From Variovorax sp. J22G73 (lineage in GTDB: Bacteria; Pseudomonadota; Gammaproteobacteria; Burkholderiales; Burkholderiaceae_C): a DNA stretch of 64,000 bases. How positions within the stretch are numbered: position 1 is the first letter of the stretch; each line of letters starts with the position of its first letter. Shown piece by piece: positions 1 to 8,304 of the stretch. The stretch is from positions 1 through 64,000 of the forward strand of contig NZ_JASZYK010000013.1 in NCBI RefSeq assembly GCF_030317035.1, in the 5' to 3' direction. Under the pieces are notes generated by a model. That model did no database searches and was not told the DNA's origin. It saw nothing but the letters and a program-made list of their open reading frames with translations. The position numbers and the translations under genes were made by a program.

Positions 1-1
1 G

Positions 2-508
2 AACCACAACCTGTTCGTGACCGCGCTGCTCAACGGCAACGAGGCCATCACGGCGCTGCGCGGCCGGCTGGAGAAGGTCGCGCAGGACAATGGCAAGGAC
101 CTGGACGAGGACGTGAAGTTCGGCTTCCTGCGCTGCGCCTATGCGTCGGACAGCAAGTCGGAGATCGACGCCTACCTGGACTGCGCACGCTTCCAGCGGC
201 GCATCTCGGAGAGCCTGAAGTACCGCCGCGCGCAGTCCGACGACGGCTACATGGTCAAGGAGGTGCCTTCGGAGACCGACCCGAGCTTCGAGCAACTGCG
301 CCGCAACCTGCCCGTGGGCTCGGTCAACCAGGTGATCGACAAGATGCTGGAAGAGATCAGCATCCTGCGGCCCAAGCACATCGCGCTGCAGACGCAGCTG
401 GGCGACTTCGACCAGAAGACCATGCTGCGACAGATCGAACTGTGGGGCGAGCGGATCATCCCGGCCATCCGCAAGGAAGTCGGCGCCACCCGCCTTGCCA
501 CGGCCTGA
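2..508 (+). CDS. LLM-class flavin-dependent monooxygenase, C-terminal part
   Basis: The frame is open from the first bases of the window, so this is the last 168 residues of a gene that begins outside it. The sequence resembles the C-terminal end of bacterial luciferase-like (LLM) FMNH2-dependent monooxygenases. Typical is the stretch LPVGSVNQVIDKMLEEI, followed by a buried beta strand (ALQTQLGDF) and a terminal helix (LWGERIIPAIRKEVG). Such enzymes oxidise a substrate with O2 and FMNH2 supplied by a separate reductase, and a flavin reductase is encoded two genes downstream. The next gene starts 29 bp after the stop, so they are probably co-transcribed. The substrate cannot be told from this fragment. 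Confidence 0.85.
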   Translation, partial: NHNLFVTALLNGNEAITALRGRLEKVAQDNGKDLDEDVKFGFLRCAYASDSKSEIDAYLDCARFQRRISESLKYRRAQSDDGYMVKEVPSETDPSFEQLRRNLPVGSVNQVIDKMLEEISILRPKHIALQTQLGDFDQKTMLRQIELWGERIIPAIRKEVGATRLATA

Positions 509-537
509 GGCTCGGCAGACAAGCAGAAAGACCCACC

Positions 538-1662
538 ATGCGCGTGCACCTCACCCATGCCGGCGGCATCACCTTGAGTGAGCCCTCGGTCTTCAACCGA
601 CTCGATGTCCGGGTCGACCCCCAAGCGCCACAGCAGCTGGAGCAGGCCATTGCCCGCATTGGCCAGCGCGATGGTGCGGAGCACGTCCGGCTCGCGCCGG
701 CCGTGCTGCGGTTCCTCTCGGGCCACGCGGGCGAGGCCGAATGGGACGCGGGCTTCGACGCGATGATCGGCTACGCCGCCAGCAAGGGCTGGCTGGACGC
801 GCAAGGGCGGGTGCGCGCGCACCTGACCCACGGCGAAGCGGCTGGCGTTGCGGACGCCGTGGCGCCGCCGGTCCGCGCCGGGGCCGGGGCAGGGGCCGTG
901 GCCGCCTTCGGCCGCGAAGCGCTGCAGGGCAGGGTGGCGGTGGTCACCGGCGCGGCCGGTGGCCTCGGCCTTGCCATGTGCCGGCACCTGCAGGCGATGG
1001 GTGCGAAGGTGGTGCAGGTCGACATCGGCTGCGCGGCCACGCCCGCCGAAACCGACGGCATGCTGGCCGTGCAATGCGACATCGCGGACCCCGCATCGAT
1101 CGCCGCCATGGCGGACGTGGTTCGGTCGCGCTTCGGACGTTGCGACGTGCTGGTGAACAACGCCGCCATCAGCGCCGCGCCGGTGCGGCTCGAGGCCTTT
1201 CCCGTCGCGCTGTGGGACCGCATGCTCCAGGTGAACCTGCGCGGGGCCCTGCTGTGCGCGCAGGCGCTGGTGCCGATGATGTTCGAGCGGCAGGCCGGAA
1301 GCATCGTCAACGTGGCGTCGATCGCCGCGCAGGTCGCTACCCGCGTCGGTGCTTACGGTACCTCGAAAGGCGCCATGCTCGCGCTGACGCACCAGATGTC
1401 AGTGGAGTGGGGACCGCGCGGCCTGCGCGCAAATTCGATCAGCCCCGGCATGATCCGGACCCCCTTGTCGGAAGTGCACTACCGCGACGAAGCCAAGCTG
1501 CAGAGCCGCATCTCCAGCATTCCGGCACGGCGCCTCGGCCTGCCTTCCGACGTCGCGGACGCCGTTTGCTTCCTGGCGAGCGATGCATCCACATACATCA
1601 ACGGGCAGGACATCGCGGTCGACGGCGGCTTCCTGAAGGCCTCCCTGGCCAACCTCTACTGA
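538..1662 (+). CDS. SDR-family oxidoreductase with N-terminal extension
   Basis: 374 residues, against about 250 for a classical short-chain dehydrogenase. The Rossmann glycine motif TGAAGGLG begins near residue 137. The catalytic Ser (NVASI, about residue 261) and the YxxxK pair (AYGTSKGA, Tyr 273 and Lys 277) are present, and so is the NNAAI motif, so the enzyme should be an active NAD(P)-dependent oxidoreductase. The first 130 or so residues are not part of the SDR fold and I do not recognise them; they end in an Ala/Gly-rich linker. The start was chosen at 538 because a purine-rich stretch precedes it and it follows the monooxygenase stop by 29 bp. It sits between the monooxygenase and its likely flavin reductase, so it probably acts on a product of that oxidation. 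Substrate unknown. Confidence 0.85.
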   Translation: MRVHLTHAGGITLSEPSVFNRLDVRVDPQAPQQLEQAIARIGQRDGAEHVRLAPAVLRFLSGHAGEAEWDAGFDAMIGYAASKGWLDAQGRVRAHLTHGEAAGVADAVAPPVRAGAGAGAVAAFGREALQGRVAVVTGAAGGLGLAMCRHLQAMGAKVVQVDIGCAATPAETDGMLAVQCDIADPASIAAMADVVRSRFGRCDVLVNNAAISAAPVRLEAFPVALWDRMLQVNLRGALLCAQALVPMMFERQAGSIVNVASIAAQVATRVGAYGTSKGAMLALTHQMSVEWGPRGLRANSISPGMIRTPLSEVHYRDEAKLQSRISSIPARRLGLPSDVADAVCFLASDASTYINGQDIAVDGGFLKASLANLY

Positions 1663-1682
1663 CAGCGCGCAAAGGAAGCCTC

Positions 1683-2675
1683 ATGCCCGAAACCTCTTCT
1701 CCTGTTGCCGAACGGACGGCGACGCCCGGCACCGCCATCGAGCCGCGGCAGCTTCGCCAGTTGCTCGGCTGCTTTCCGACCGGCGTGGCCGTCATCACGA
1801 CGACCAATGCCGACGGACAGCCGGTGGGGCTGACCTGCAACTCGTTCAGCTCCGTTTCGCTGGAGCCACCGCTGGTTCTTTTCAGCCTGCGCAAGGCCAG
1901 CAGCCTGGTGCCCGCGTTCTGCGCGTCCGACGCCTTTGCCATCAACATCCTCTCGCAGCGCCAGGATGCACTGTCAGGACGCTTTGCCTCCAGCAAGATT
2001 GCAGACAAGTTCGAGGGGGTCGCGTGGCATGTAGGGTCCCTGGGCATGCCCGTCATCGAGGATTGCCTGGCCAGCTTCGAATGCCGCGTGCATGCCTGTC
2101 ACGACGCGGGTGACCACCATGTCTTCATCGGCGAGGTGAAGCACATGAGCGAGGGTTGCGCGGACCATGCGCTGGTGTTCTACAAGGGCGCCTACATGCA
2201 GTTGGCGGAGTCGCTTCGCAAGCAGGTGATCGAGGGAAAGCTGGGCACCGCCGACCTCGACGAGGCCTACCGCACGCTGTATGGCCGGCTGCTTCGGCTG
2301 GCGTGCGAGCACGCCAGCGAGGCCGAGCTCGACATGGTCGAATCAGCGGTCGACGCCATCGAGGCGCATGGCCCTGACGATTCGCTTGCGCAGCGCATCG
2401 AATCGGCGAGCCGATTCTTTTCCGCCATCGCGGTGGCCGGGCACAACGCGGCGCTGATGCTGATGGCGCAGACGATGACTGGCGTGCTGCGCGAACGCAT
2501 GACCCATGTGATCCCGGTGCGACCGCGGCCCGACTTGTTTCCGCTGCGGCGAAAGGTTGTGCTTCGCCTGCGGCAGCGGGACCCCGACGGCGCGGCGGGC
2601 GCGCTCGACGAGTTGATCACCAAGCTGCGTGTCGACCGCGACGGCGGCGTTGTCGCGAATGGTTTCGGCGACTGA
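1683..2675 (+). CDS. Flavin reductase with C-terminal FCD-like helical domain
   Basis: 330 residues. Residues about 25-180 match the FMN-binding split-barrel flavin reductases of two-component monooxygenases (HpaC type): FPTGVAVITT near the start, then GLTCNSFSSVSLEPPLVLFS, and later FECRVHACHDAGDHHVFIGEV. These reduce FMN with NAD(P)H for a partner oxygenase, here probably the luciferase-like enzyme two genes upstream. Residues about 195-325 are all-helical and resemble the FCD ligand-binding domain of GntR regulators, but no DNA-binding domain is visible. AAGGAAGCC just upstream acts as ribosome binding site for the ATG at 1683, 21 bp after the SDR stop. The fused domain may tune reductase activity with an aromatic ligand; that is inference. 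Confidence 0.85.
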   Translation: MPETSSPVAERTATPGTAIEPRQLRQLLGCFPTGVAVITTTNADGQPVGLTCNSFSSVSLEPPLVLFSLRKASSLVPAFCASDAFAINILSQRQDALSGRFASSKIADKFEGVAWHVGSLGMPVIEDCLASFECRVHACHDAGDHHVFIGEVKHMSEGCADHALVFYKGAYMQLAESLRKQVIEGKLGTADLDEAYRTLYGRLLRLACEHASEAELDMVESAVDAIEAHGPDDSLAQRIESASRFFSAIAVAGHNAALMLMAQTMTGVLRERMTHVIPVRPRPDLFPLRRKVVLRLRQRDPDGAAGALDELITKLRVDRDGGVVANGFGD

Positions 2676-2839
2676 AGCCAGATCAGATGCACCGAAGCCG
2701 AGCAGGTCGGCGGTGCGTGTGGCCCGGTGGCACATTCGTACCAGAGCGTCCGCCAAAAGAAATGAGGACTTGGACCATTGAAGGCGATGAGGAAGCAACC
2801 AACAGCGCGATGTGAGCTTGTGCAGATCGTGACGAGCCT

Positions 2840-3130
2840 AGATCAGCCCGGTGCAGTTGCCGGCATCGCGAATTGCGCACAGCACGCGCTGGATCGCGTC
2901 TTCGACCTCGCACGTTTTCCCATCGTTGCCGAAACCCATGACGTGGGCGTGATCGTCGGACGGCGAGGGGCGCGGTCCGTTCGACCGCGACAGGAGTCTC
3001 GATCGTGACGATCAGGGCCATGCCGGCATTGCTGCGTGAGGTGTGCGCCACGCCGGGAAGTACGTCGTAGCCGGCCCCTCGCGGACTAACGTGCTGCCCA
3101 TGCGGGGGGGCGGCATCTGACGCAACAGGT
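2840..3130 (-). pseudogene. HpaI/HpcH-type aldolase remnant
   Basis: Read on the minus strand, one frame gives GYDVLPGVAHTSRSNAGMAL then IVTIETPVAVER, the core of 2,4-dihydroxyhept-2-enedioate (HpaI-like) aldolases, including the strand that carries the metal-binding glutamate (VTIET). The homology then continues in another frame (MGFGNDGKTCEVEDAIQRVL, CAIRDAGNCTGLI), which corresponds to the family's dLaaslG...hPeV..Ai..i...g...G stretch. At least one frameshift and the loss of both ends show it is dead. No partner gene is left nearby. Confidence 0.5.
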
Positions 3131-3159
3131 CGAGTGCCTCCTCGGCGCTGCCGTCAATG

Positions 3160-3262
3160 GTTATCTGCTAGCCGCTCGCGCCGCGTGTCGAGCGCGCGAG
3201 AGATGTCGCTGAGAAACAGCAGTCCGAGCACGCACCCGACCACCTTTGGCGCATTGGCGCTC
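3160..3262 (-). pseudogene. Possible HsdM (type I methyltransferase) N-terminal scrap
   Basis: The minus-strand frame reads VLGLLFLSDISRALDTRRERL, close to the VLGLIFLKYISDAFEARR helix at the start of type I restriction HsdM proteins. It is followed by a stop and by the aldolase remnant. Only about 30 residues align, so this may be chance; it is listed because the surrounding DNA is full of other gene scraps. Confidence 0.25.
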
Positions 3263-3439
3263 GTTTCCCGGTGCCTACCGCACAGCCCTCCAGGCTTGAC
3301 GCACATGTACGTCGAAGCGGACCTCGCCATGAAGGAGCGAGCACTGGCGCGCTTGAAGCAACCCAAGATCAAGCATGCTCGATACCGGCCGCCCAAAGCG
3401 CTGTTGGCGTTCCGGCGCTCCTTGTGATTATGCGAAGTG

Positions 3440-3566
3440 CCCCGGCTGCGCGAGTCGAGCGCGTTCGCGTCGGCCATCACGAAGACTTCGCATAAACCCC
3501 GACTTCGCCTTATTGCGGCCCGTTTCCCAGGGCTTGATCTGACGCTCCAGGTGGTTGTTACCGAGC
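3440..3566 (-). mobile_element. IS66-family transposase remnant
   Basis: On the minus strand the reading LGNNHLERQIKPWETGRNKA (about 3559-3500) matches the conserved C-terminal block of IS66 TnpC transposases (usually NNxxENxIRPxxxGRKNWLF), which includes the catalytic-site glutamate after NN. It is followed by SGFMRSLRDGRR, the degenerate counterpart of the next IS66 block. No inverted repeats, TnpA or TnpB are left, so the element cannot move. Confidence 0.55.
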
Positions 3567-3897
3567 ATGCTTGTCTTCGCGCGCCTCCCGGCGCACGTCA
3601 TGCCAGCAGGCGTGTCGTGCAGGTACCGGGATGGGGGCGACGGAAGCATCAGTGTTTGCGGGCAGGCCGCTATAAGACATGAGCTGCGAGCTCGGGTTGT
3701 TCTCTGGCTGGAAGCGCGGAAGCCGCGATCGAGGCGTTCATTGAAGCGATGGGCGCACAGCGCCATTTCGGATGAGAGACCAATCCGCCGAATCCTTGAG
3801 ACACTGATCCGCGGCGGCTGCGGCTACGTAGAGCTGCCACGAGCGGGATCGGTCTCACGGTTCGGGGGTCGTCCTTTCTGTGTGCTCGGCCGAAGCG

Positions 3898-4545
3898 TTA
3901 GGCCACGTATTGAGCGAGTGCGCGGGCAAACGCTTGAAGTCGACCGAACTCTTCATCACTCAGCGGCTGTTCGACCACATCGAAGTGGCACAGCGATCCG
4001 AACAGCTTGCCTTCGGCGTCTAGGATGGGAACGCCGTGGTAGGCGACCATCACGCCCTTATACGGATGCCCGTTCAGCCGATCGTCCTGGCTGGAGTCGC
4101 TCGTAAGAAATACGCCGTCCCTGAGCACGTACTGGCAAAAGCTGGACGTCAGGGGTACCTCCGCCAGAAACTCCGGGCGAACTTCTCCGCGCTTGTCGAC
4201 CAGTTCAATATTGGACAGCTTCATGTCGCGAAGCCGGTACACCGCCGTGTAGCGGTGCGGCACCCGGGCGTTGAGCTCCGTGAGAGCCGCATGAATGCCC
4301 TGTGCGTTGCACAGGCTGGCGAACTGACGGACTTCCTCCGCGTACTGCTCAGTCTCCCGCTTCTGGCGCATCTGCAGATACAGGCGGTCAACCTCATGCT
4401 CCCAGGCACTGCCAGCCATGATCAGAAAGCGATCGGCTTCCAATGGGTCCGCCCGAGCCAACGCGGGGTCGAGCTTGGGGTATGGGCGAATGGCGATCCC
4501 CGCGTGCCGGAGCGCAGTCTCTTTTTCCCGCCGCGTCAATGTCAT
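3898..4545 (-). CDS. GAF-domain protein
   Basis: 215 residues with no frame damage, in contrast to the decayed DNA on both sides. Residues about 60-215 have the layout of a GAF sensory domain: a long first helix, YTAVYRLRDMKLSNIELVD, SFCQYVLRDGVFLTSD, then VMVAYHGVPILDAEGKLFGS followed by LCHFD, a typical GAF end strand. There is no output domain (no GGDEF, kinase or HTH), so it is a stand-alone small-molecule sensor of unknown ligand or a binding partner of another protein. The ATG at 4545 gives the full domain. No partner gene adjoins it. Confidence 0.8.
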   Translation of the reverse strand: MTLTRREKETALRHAGIAIRPYPKLDPALARADPLEADRFLIMAGSAWEHEVDRLYLQMRQKRETEQYAEEVRQFASLCNAQGIHAALTELNARVPHRYTAVYRLRDMKLSNIELVDKRGEVRPEFLAEVPLTSSFCQYVLRDGVFLTSDSSQDDRLNGHPYKGVMVAYHGVPILDAEGKLFGSLCHFDVVEQPLSDEEFGRLQAFARALAQYVA

Positions 4546-4884
4546 TCAGTTCCTTGGTGTTGGCCGAAGATGTTAAGCCCCGAAGCCCTGAGAAGGCTGG
4601 ACGACTGGCCAACTTCCGCCAGCCAGCAGGGGCAATCCGATGGACAGGCTCACGCCTTTCTATCGGCGGACACCACTCGCAGCGTCATCCGACGCCGGTG
4701 TACCGTCTTTGGGGGCGGCCGAAAGCCGCAGGACTCGGGCAGCTACTACGGCACCGCGGCCTCGATGCCGGCTTTCGCAATCGACTCGTAAGCCTCGAGG
4801 ATGGCCTTGGTCGAGGCGCAATTACCACATCCATTCTTGGGCTGCTTTGTCAAAAGACGTAGCAGCCGATGGGAAGATCGGTTC
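4546..4884. other. No intact gene
   Basis: I see no convincing gene here. A short minus-strand stretch (about 4790-4870) reads CASTKAILEAYESIAKAGIE before a stop, which looks like the C-terminal helix of a sugar dehydrogenase (Gfo/Idh type), but it is too short to name. Confidence 0.4.
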
Positions 4885-5148
4885 ATGCTTTTTCCAGTTT
4901 CAGGCGGCGCCGAGCGAGCAGAGGCGCTGGCCCTAAAGCTCGGCTGCTCCGTCGTATCGTTTTGCGAGCCCTATGGTCAAGTGAGACCAGCGTTGCTGGG
5001 CAGCGTCGGAGCCTTCGCTTCGACGCTCAAGGAGTTTGGAGGCCGGTGGGATCGAGTCGACAGGGTCTACTTTTTCGCCAGTTGGCCAATGCTGGAAGCC
5101 GCATTGCAGCACGTGATCGCCCATCGGGAGCGGGCCAGCATCGGGTAG
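4885..5148 (+). CDS. Small hypothetical protein
   Basis: 87 residues starting MLFPVSGGAERAEALALKLG. The segment FGGRWDRVDRVYFFASWPML is the kind of GGRWD strand-turn-strand seen in small domains of plasmid and mobile-element proteins, where it reads GGRWDxxxxxWxF. I cannot name a family. GGAAG precedes the ATG by about 10 bases. It lies among decayed genes and may itself be a remnant. Confidence 0.35.
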   Translation: MLFPVSGGAERAEALALKLGCSVVSFCEPYGQVRPALLGSVGAFASTLKEFGGRWDRVDRVYFFASWPMLEAALQHVIAHRERASIG

Positions 5149-5380
5149 CCATCGACCCGGTGATGATGCCGCCACCGCCACCTCTTTGCTGCAGGCATGG
5201 GTCGACCGAGGTGTGCCTGATCCAGAGCTCGGGCTCATCGGGCAAGCGACGCCGCGATGCTTCGTGCAAACAGCCAGTTCTGCATTTAGCATCCGCCGAA
5301 ATCCGCATCAGGCGGATCGGCTGTACTGCCCTTGGCAGCGCTCGCAAGTTTCTAAGAATGCCCTTGCAAGACTGCACCAC

Positions 5381-5960
5381 ATAACCACCGATACCACGAC
5401 CATCACCGATGCACCGACCAGCCGCCTTGTTGAATCGAGGACGGCGATCTAGATCTGCAGCTCCACTACAACGATGCCGGCGACGGCGAGCAGACCGTCG
5501 TCATGCTTCATGGCTGCGGTTCCCGGCGCGAGTGGTTGGTCGAACCTCCTTCGCAATGTCGAGTCGCTCGTCTCGGTCGGCTACCAGGTCGTCCTCATGG
5601 ATGCTTCTGGCTGGAGCAAAAGCGATCCGATTTTTCTTGACGGGGTCTCGCCCTGAGCTCAACGCCACGGCCGCGAAGGGCTTGATGGATGTGCTGGAGA
5701 TCGACAGGGCGTACCTCATTGGAAAGGCGATGGGTGGCCACAGCGCCGTGGCATTCGCGTTCGCTGATCTTTCGCGCGTCGGCAAGCTCGTGTTCATGGG
5801 CGGCGGCACTGGCGGCAGCTCGTATGTCCCGATGCCCTTGGAAGGTACCGAGCTCATCGGTGCGCTGTACCGCGATCTCAGTAACGAGAACCTCAGGCGA
5901 ATGATGAATGTGTTCGTATAAGACACGAGCACGCTCAAAGAAGATCCTCCACCTGTGCCT
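5381..5960 (+). pseudogene. Ring-cleavage product hydrolase (BphD/MhpC type), frameshifted
   Basis: Four frames in succession rebuild the start of a meta-cleavage-product hydrolase. They are TDTTTITDAPTSRLVES (5381 on), DLQLHYNDAGDGEQTVVMLH (from about 5450), PGASGWSNLLRNVESLVSVG then YQVVLMDASGWSKSDP (from about 5520), and LNATAAKGLMDVLEIDRAYL with the nucleophile region IGKAMGGHSAVAF (from about 5655). The elbow reads GKAMGG where family members have GNSMGG, so the catalytic serine is gone as well. The last frame stops in VFV*DTSTLKED, where relatives continue. The start codon is ATA where ATG is expected. Several indels, a lost nucleophile and a missing C-terminal half make this clearly a pseudogene. 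It is distinct from the intact hydrolase at 56.3 kb. Confidence 0.8.
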
Positions 5961-6038
5961 ACAGCGATCCGGCTGTACGCGCAGCGTGCGCCGGCTGTTC
6001 CACTTCGGCTCAAAGTCCTCAGCGTGAAGCGAATGTGG

Positions 6039-6059
6039 ATATATCGTGAAGTGATATAT
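6039..6059 (+). promoter_or_regulatory. Inverted repeat, candidate MarR operator
   Basis: Perfect 7-bp arms ATATATC and GATATAT separated by 7 bases, 30 bp before the marR start. The spacing and AT-rich arms suit a dimeric winged-helix repressor. Autoregulation is inferred from position only. Confidence 0.55.
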
Positions 6060-6088
6060 TTGCGGCCGTTTCGCTGCACCCATAGACC

Positions 6089-6511
6089 ATGGCCTCATCC
6101 CGCAAACTCGCCAAGAAAGACTTCGAGGCGCTCTCCCAGTTCCGCTACCAGATGCGCCGCTTCGAGCGCTTCTCCGAGCGCGCCGCGCAGGGCGAGGGCC
6201 TCACGCCGCAGCAGTACCTGGTGCTGCTGCACATCAAGGGCGTGCCCGGGCGCGAGTGGGCCTCGGTGGGCGAGATTGCCGAGCGCCTGCAGCTGCAGCC
6301 GCACGGCGTGGTGGCGTTGGTTACGCGCTGCGAGGCGCTCGAGCTCGTGCAGCGCCGGCCCAGCGAGGCCGATCGCCGGCAGGTCGAGGTGCACCTGCTC
6401 GCCAAGGGCGAACGGCTGCTTCTGCGTCTGGCCGAACTCCACCGCGCCGAGCTGCGCTCGCTCAAGGGCGTGTTCGACGTGCCGCAAATCGATCTTCCCG
6501 ACACGCCATGA
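6089..6511 (+). CDS. MarR-family transcriptional regulator
   Basis: 140 residues, the usual MarR length. The winged helix spans about residues 35-100: LTPQQYLVLLHIKGVPG, then SVGEIAERLQLQPHGVVALV (recognition helix), and the wing QRRPSEADRRQVEVHL. The DRR motif of MarR wings is present. The stop codon overlaps the start of the ClC channel gene (ATGA), so the two are translationally coupled and the regulator most likely controls channel expression. An inverted repeat 30 bp upstream is a candidate binding site. The ligand is unknown. Confidence 0.9.
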   Translation: MASSRKLAKKDFEALSQFRYQMRRFERFSERAAQGEGLTPQQYLVLLHIKGVPGREWASVGEIAERLQLQPHGVVALVTRCEALELVQRRPSEADRRQVEVHLLAKGERLLLRLAELHRAELRSLKGVFDVPQIDLPDTP

Positions 6512-8304
6512 ACGCCCGCACCGATCATTCCCATCCGCCGCGTGGCGACTTCGCGCTCAACACCCGCCTGCTGCGCATCACCGCCATGGCCGCCGTCATC
6601 GGTGCCATCAGCACAGGCGCGGCGCGCGTGCTGCTCGACCTGATCCGCTTCTTCACCAACCTGTTCTTCTTCCAGACCTTCTCGCTGGCCGAGCATTCGC
6701 CGGGCGCGAACACGCTGGGCCTGTGGGTCATCGCGGTGCCGGTGGTGGGCGGGCTCGTCGTCGGGCTGGTGGCGCGCTACGGCTCCGACAAGATCCGCGG
6801 CCATGGCATTCCCGAGGCCATCGAGGCAATCCTGTTCGGCAAGAGCAGGATGTCGTTCAAGGTCGCACTGCTCAAGCCGCTGTCCTCGGGCATCGTCATC
6901 GGCAGCGGCGGGCCCTTCGGCGCCGAGGGGCCGATCATCATGACCGGCGGCGCCATCGGCTCGCTGATCGCGCAGCACTTTCACCTCACCGCGGCCGAGC
7001 GCAAGGCGCTGCTGGTGGCCGGCGCCACCGCCGGCATGACGGCCGTGTTCGGCACGCCGGTGGCAGCCGTGCTGCTGGCCGTGGAGCTGCTGCTGTTCGA
7101 GCTGCGCCCGCGCAGCCTGCTGCCGGTGGCCGTGGCCTGCGCGGTGGCGGGCTTCACCCGGCCGCTGCTGATGGACGCCGGCCCGCTGTTCCCGCTGCAG
7201 ACGGCCGTGCCCGGCCCCCTCGCCATGCTGTCGTGCGTGGTGGCGGGTGTGCTGTGCGGGGCGCTGTCGGCGTCGCTGTCGCTCTCGCTTTACAAAGTGG
7301 AAGACTGGTTCGGCAAGCTGCCGGTGCACTGGATGTGGTGGCCCGCCATCGGCGGCCTGGCGGTGGGCATCGGCGGCTACTTTCAGCCACGTGCGCTGGG
7401 CGTGGGCTACGACGTCATCGGCGACCTGCTGAACAACCACCTGGCGCTGGGCGTGGTGGCTGCGCTGCTGGCGGTGAAGGCGTTGATCTGGGTCGTCTCG
7501 CTGGGCTCGGGCACTTCGGGCGGCGTGCTCGCGCCGCTGTTGATGATGGGCGCCGGCCTGGGCGCGGTGCTGTCGCACGTGCTGCCCGGCAACGACCCAA
7601 CGCTGTGGCCGCTGGTGTGCATGGCCGCCACGCTGGGCGGCGTGATGCGCGCGCCGCTTACCGCCACCGTCTTCGCCTTCGGCCTCACGCACGACAGCAA
7701 TGCGCTGCTGCCGCTGCTCACCACCTCAGCCGTGGCCTACGGCTTCACGGTGCTGACCATGCGCCGCTCCATCCTCACCGAGAAGATCGCGCGCCGCGGC
7801 TATCACATCTACCGCGAGTACGGCGTCGATCCGCTGGAGCGGCATTCGGTCGAAGAAGTCATGACGCGCGAGGTGCGCAGCATCGACGCGGCGCTGCCGG
7901 TGGCGCGCGCGCTGTTCGCGTATTTCGGTGAAGGGCAGGCGCACCGCGCGTTCCCGGTGCTGCGCAACGGCGGCGTCATCGGCATGGCCGACCGCGTGAT
8001 GCTGGCCGCGTGCCATGCCCGCGACGTGCATGAGGCGGGCGGCGCCGGCGGCCCGCTCGCCACCGTGGGCGAGGCCTGTGCCGACCTGCCGCTGTACTAC
8101 GCGCTGCCGGGCGAAAACTGCCGCACGGTGGCCACGCGCATGGCGCGCCACCGGCTCGAGCGCCTGCCCGTGGTGAAAGACGCGCAGTCGTTCGCCCTGG
8201 CGGGCATCGTGGCGCGCAGCGACCTCATCAAACCCTCGCTCGCGCATTTCGACGAAGAAGAAAAGCGCGAGCGCACGCGCAGGCTGCCGTGGCGCTCCGC
8301 ATAG
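6508..8304 (+). CDS. ClC-family chloride channel/transporter with CBS pair
   Basis: 598 residues: a ClC membrane domain (about 20-440) followed by two CBS domains (about 450-590) in the cytoplasm. The three anion-path motifs are visible: GHGIP near residue 98 (GSGIP in E. coli ClC), GAEGP at 138-142 with the gating glutamate at 140, and GGVLAP at 338-343 (GxFxP). The retained gating glutamate fits either a coupled antiporter or a gated channel. The CBS pair usually binds adenine nucleotides and regulates gating. The first glycine motif carries His instead of Ser. The start at 6508 overlaps the marR stop by 4 bp. It probably serves anion or acid-stress homeostasis. Confidence 0.93.
   Translation: MNARTDHSHPPRGDFALNTRLLRITAMAAVIGAISTGAARVLLDLIRFFTNLFFFQTFSLAEHSPGANTLGLWVIAVPVVGGLVVGLVARYGSDKIRGHGIPEAIEAILFGKSRMSFKVALLKPLSSGIVIGSGGPFGAEGPIIMTGGAIGSLIAQHFHLTAAERKALLVAGATAGMTAVFGTPVAAVLLAVELLLFELRPRSLLPVAVACAVAGFTRPLLMDAGPLFPLQTAVPGPLAMLSCVVAGVLCGALSASLSLSLYKVEDWFGKLPVHWMWWPAIGGLAVGIGGYFQPRALGVGYDVIGDLLNNHLALGVVAALLAVKALIWVVSLGSGTSGGVLAPLLMMGAGLGAVLSHVLPGNDPTLWPLVCMAATLGGVMRAPLTATVFAFGLTHDSNALLPLLTTSAVAYGFTVLTMRRSILTEKIARRGYHIYREYGVDPLERHSVEEVMTREVRSIDAALPVARALFAYFGEGQAHRAFPVLRNGGVIGMADRVMLAACHARDVHEAGGAGGPLATVGEACADLPLYYALPGENCRTVATRMARHRLERLPVVKDAQSFALAGIVARSDLIKPSLAHFDEEEKRERTRRLPWRSA

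Noticed and set aside
247..1392. Long open frame on the minus strand opposite the first SDR gene
   Set aside because: His/Arg-rich composition typical of the antisense frame of a high-GC gene; the plus-strand SDR has all family motifs.
6145..7692. 515-codon minus-strand frame opposite the ClC gene
   Set aside because: Composition (His, Gln, Arg runs) and position show it is the complement of the channel gene.
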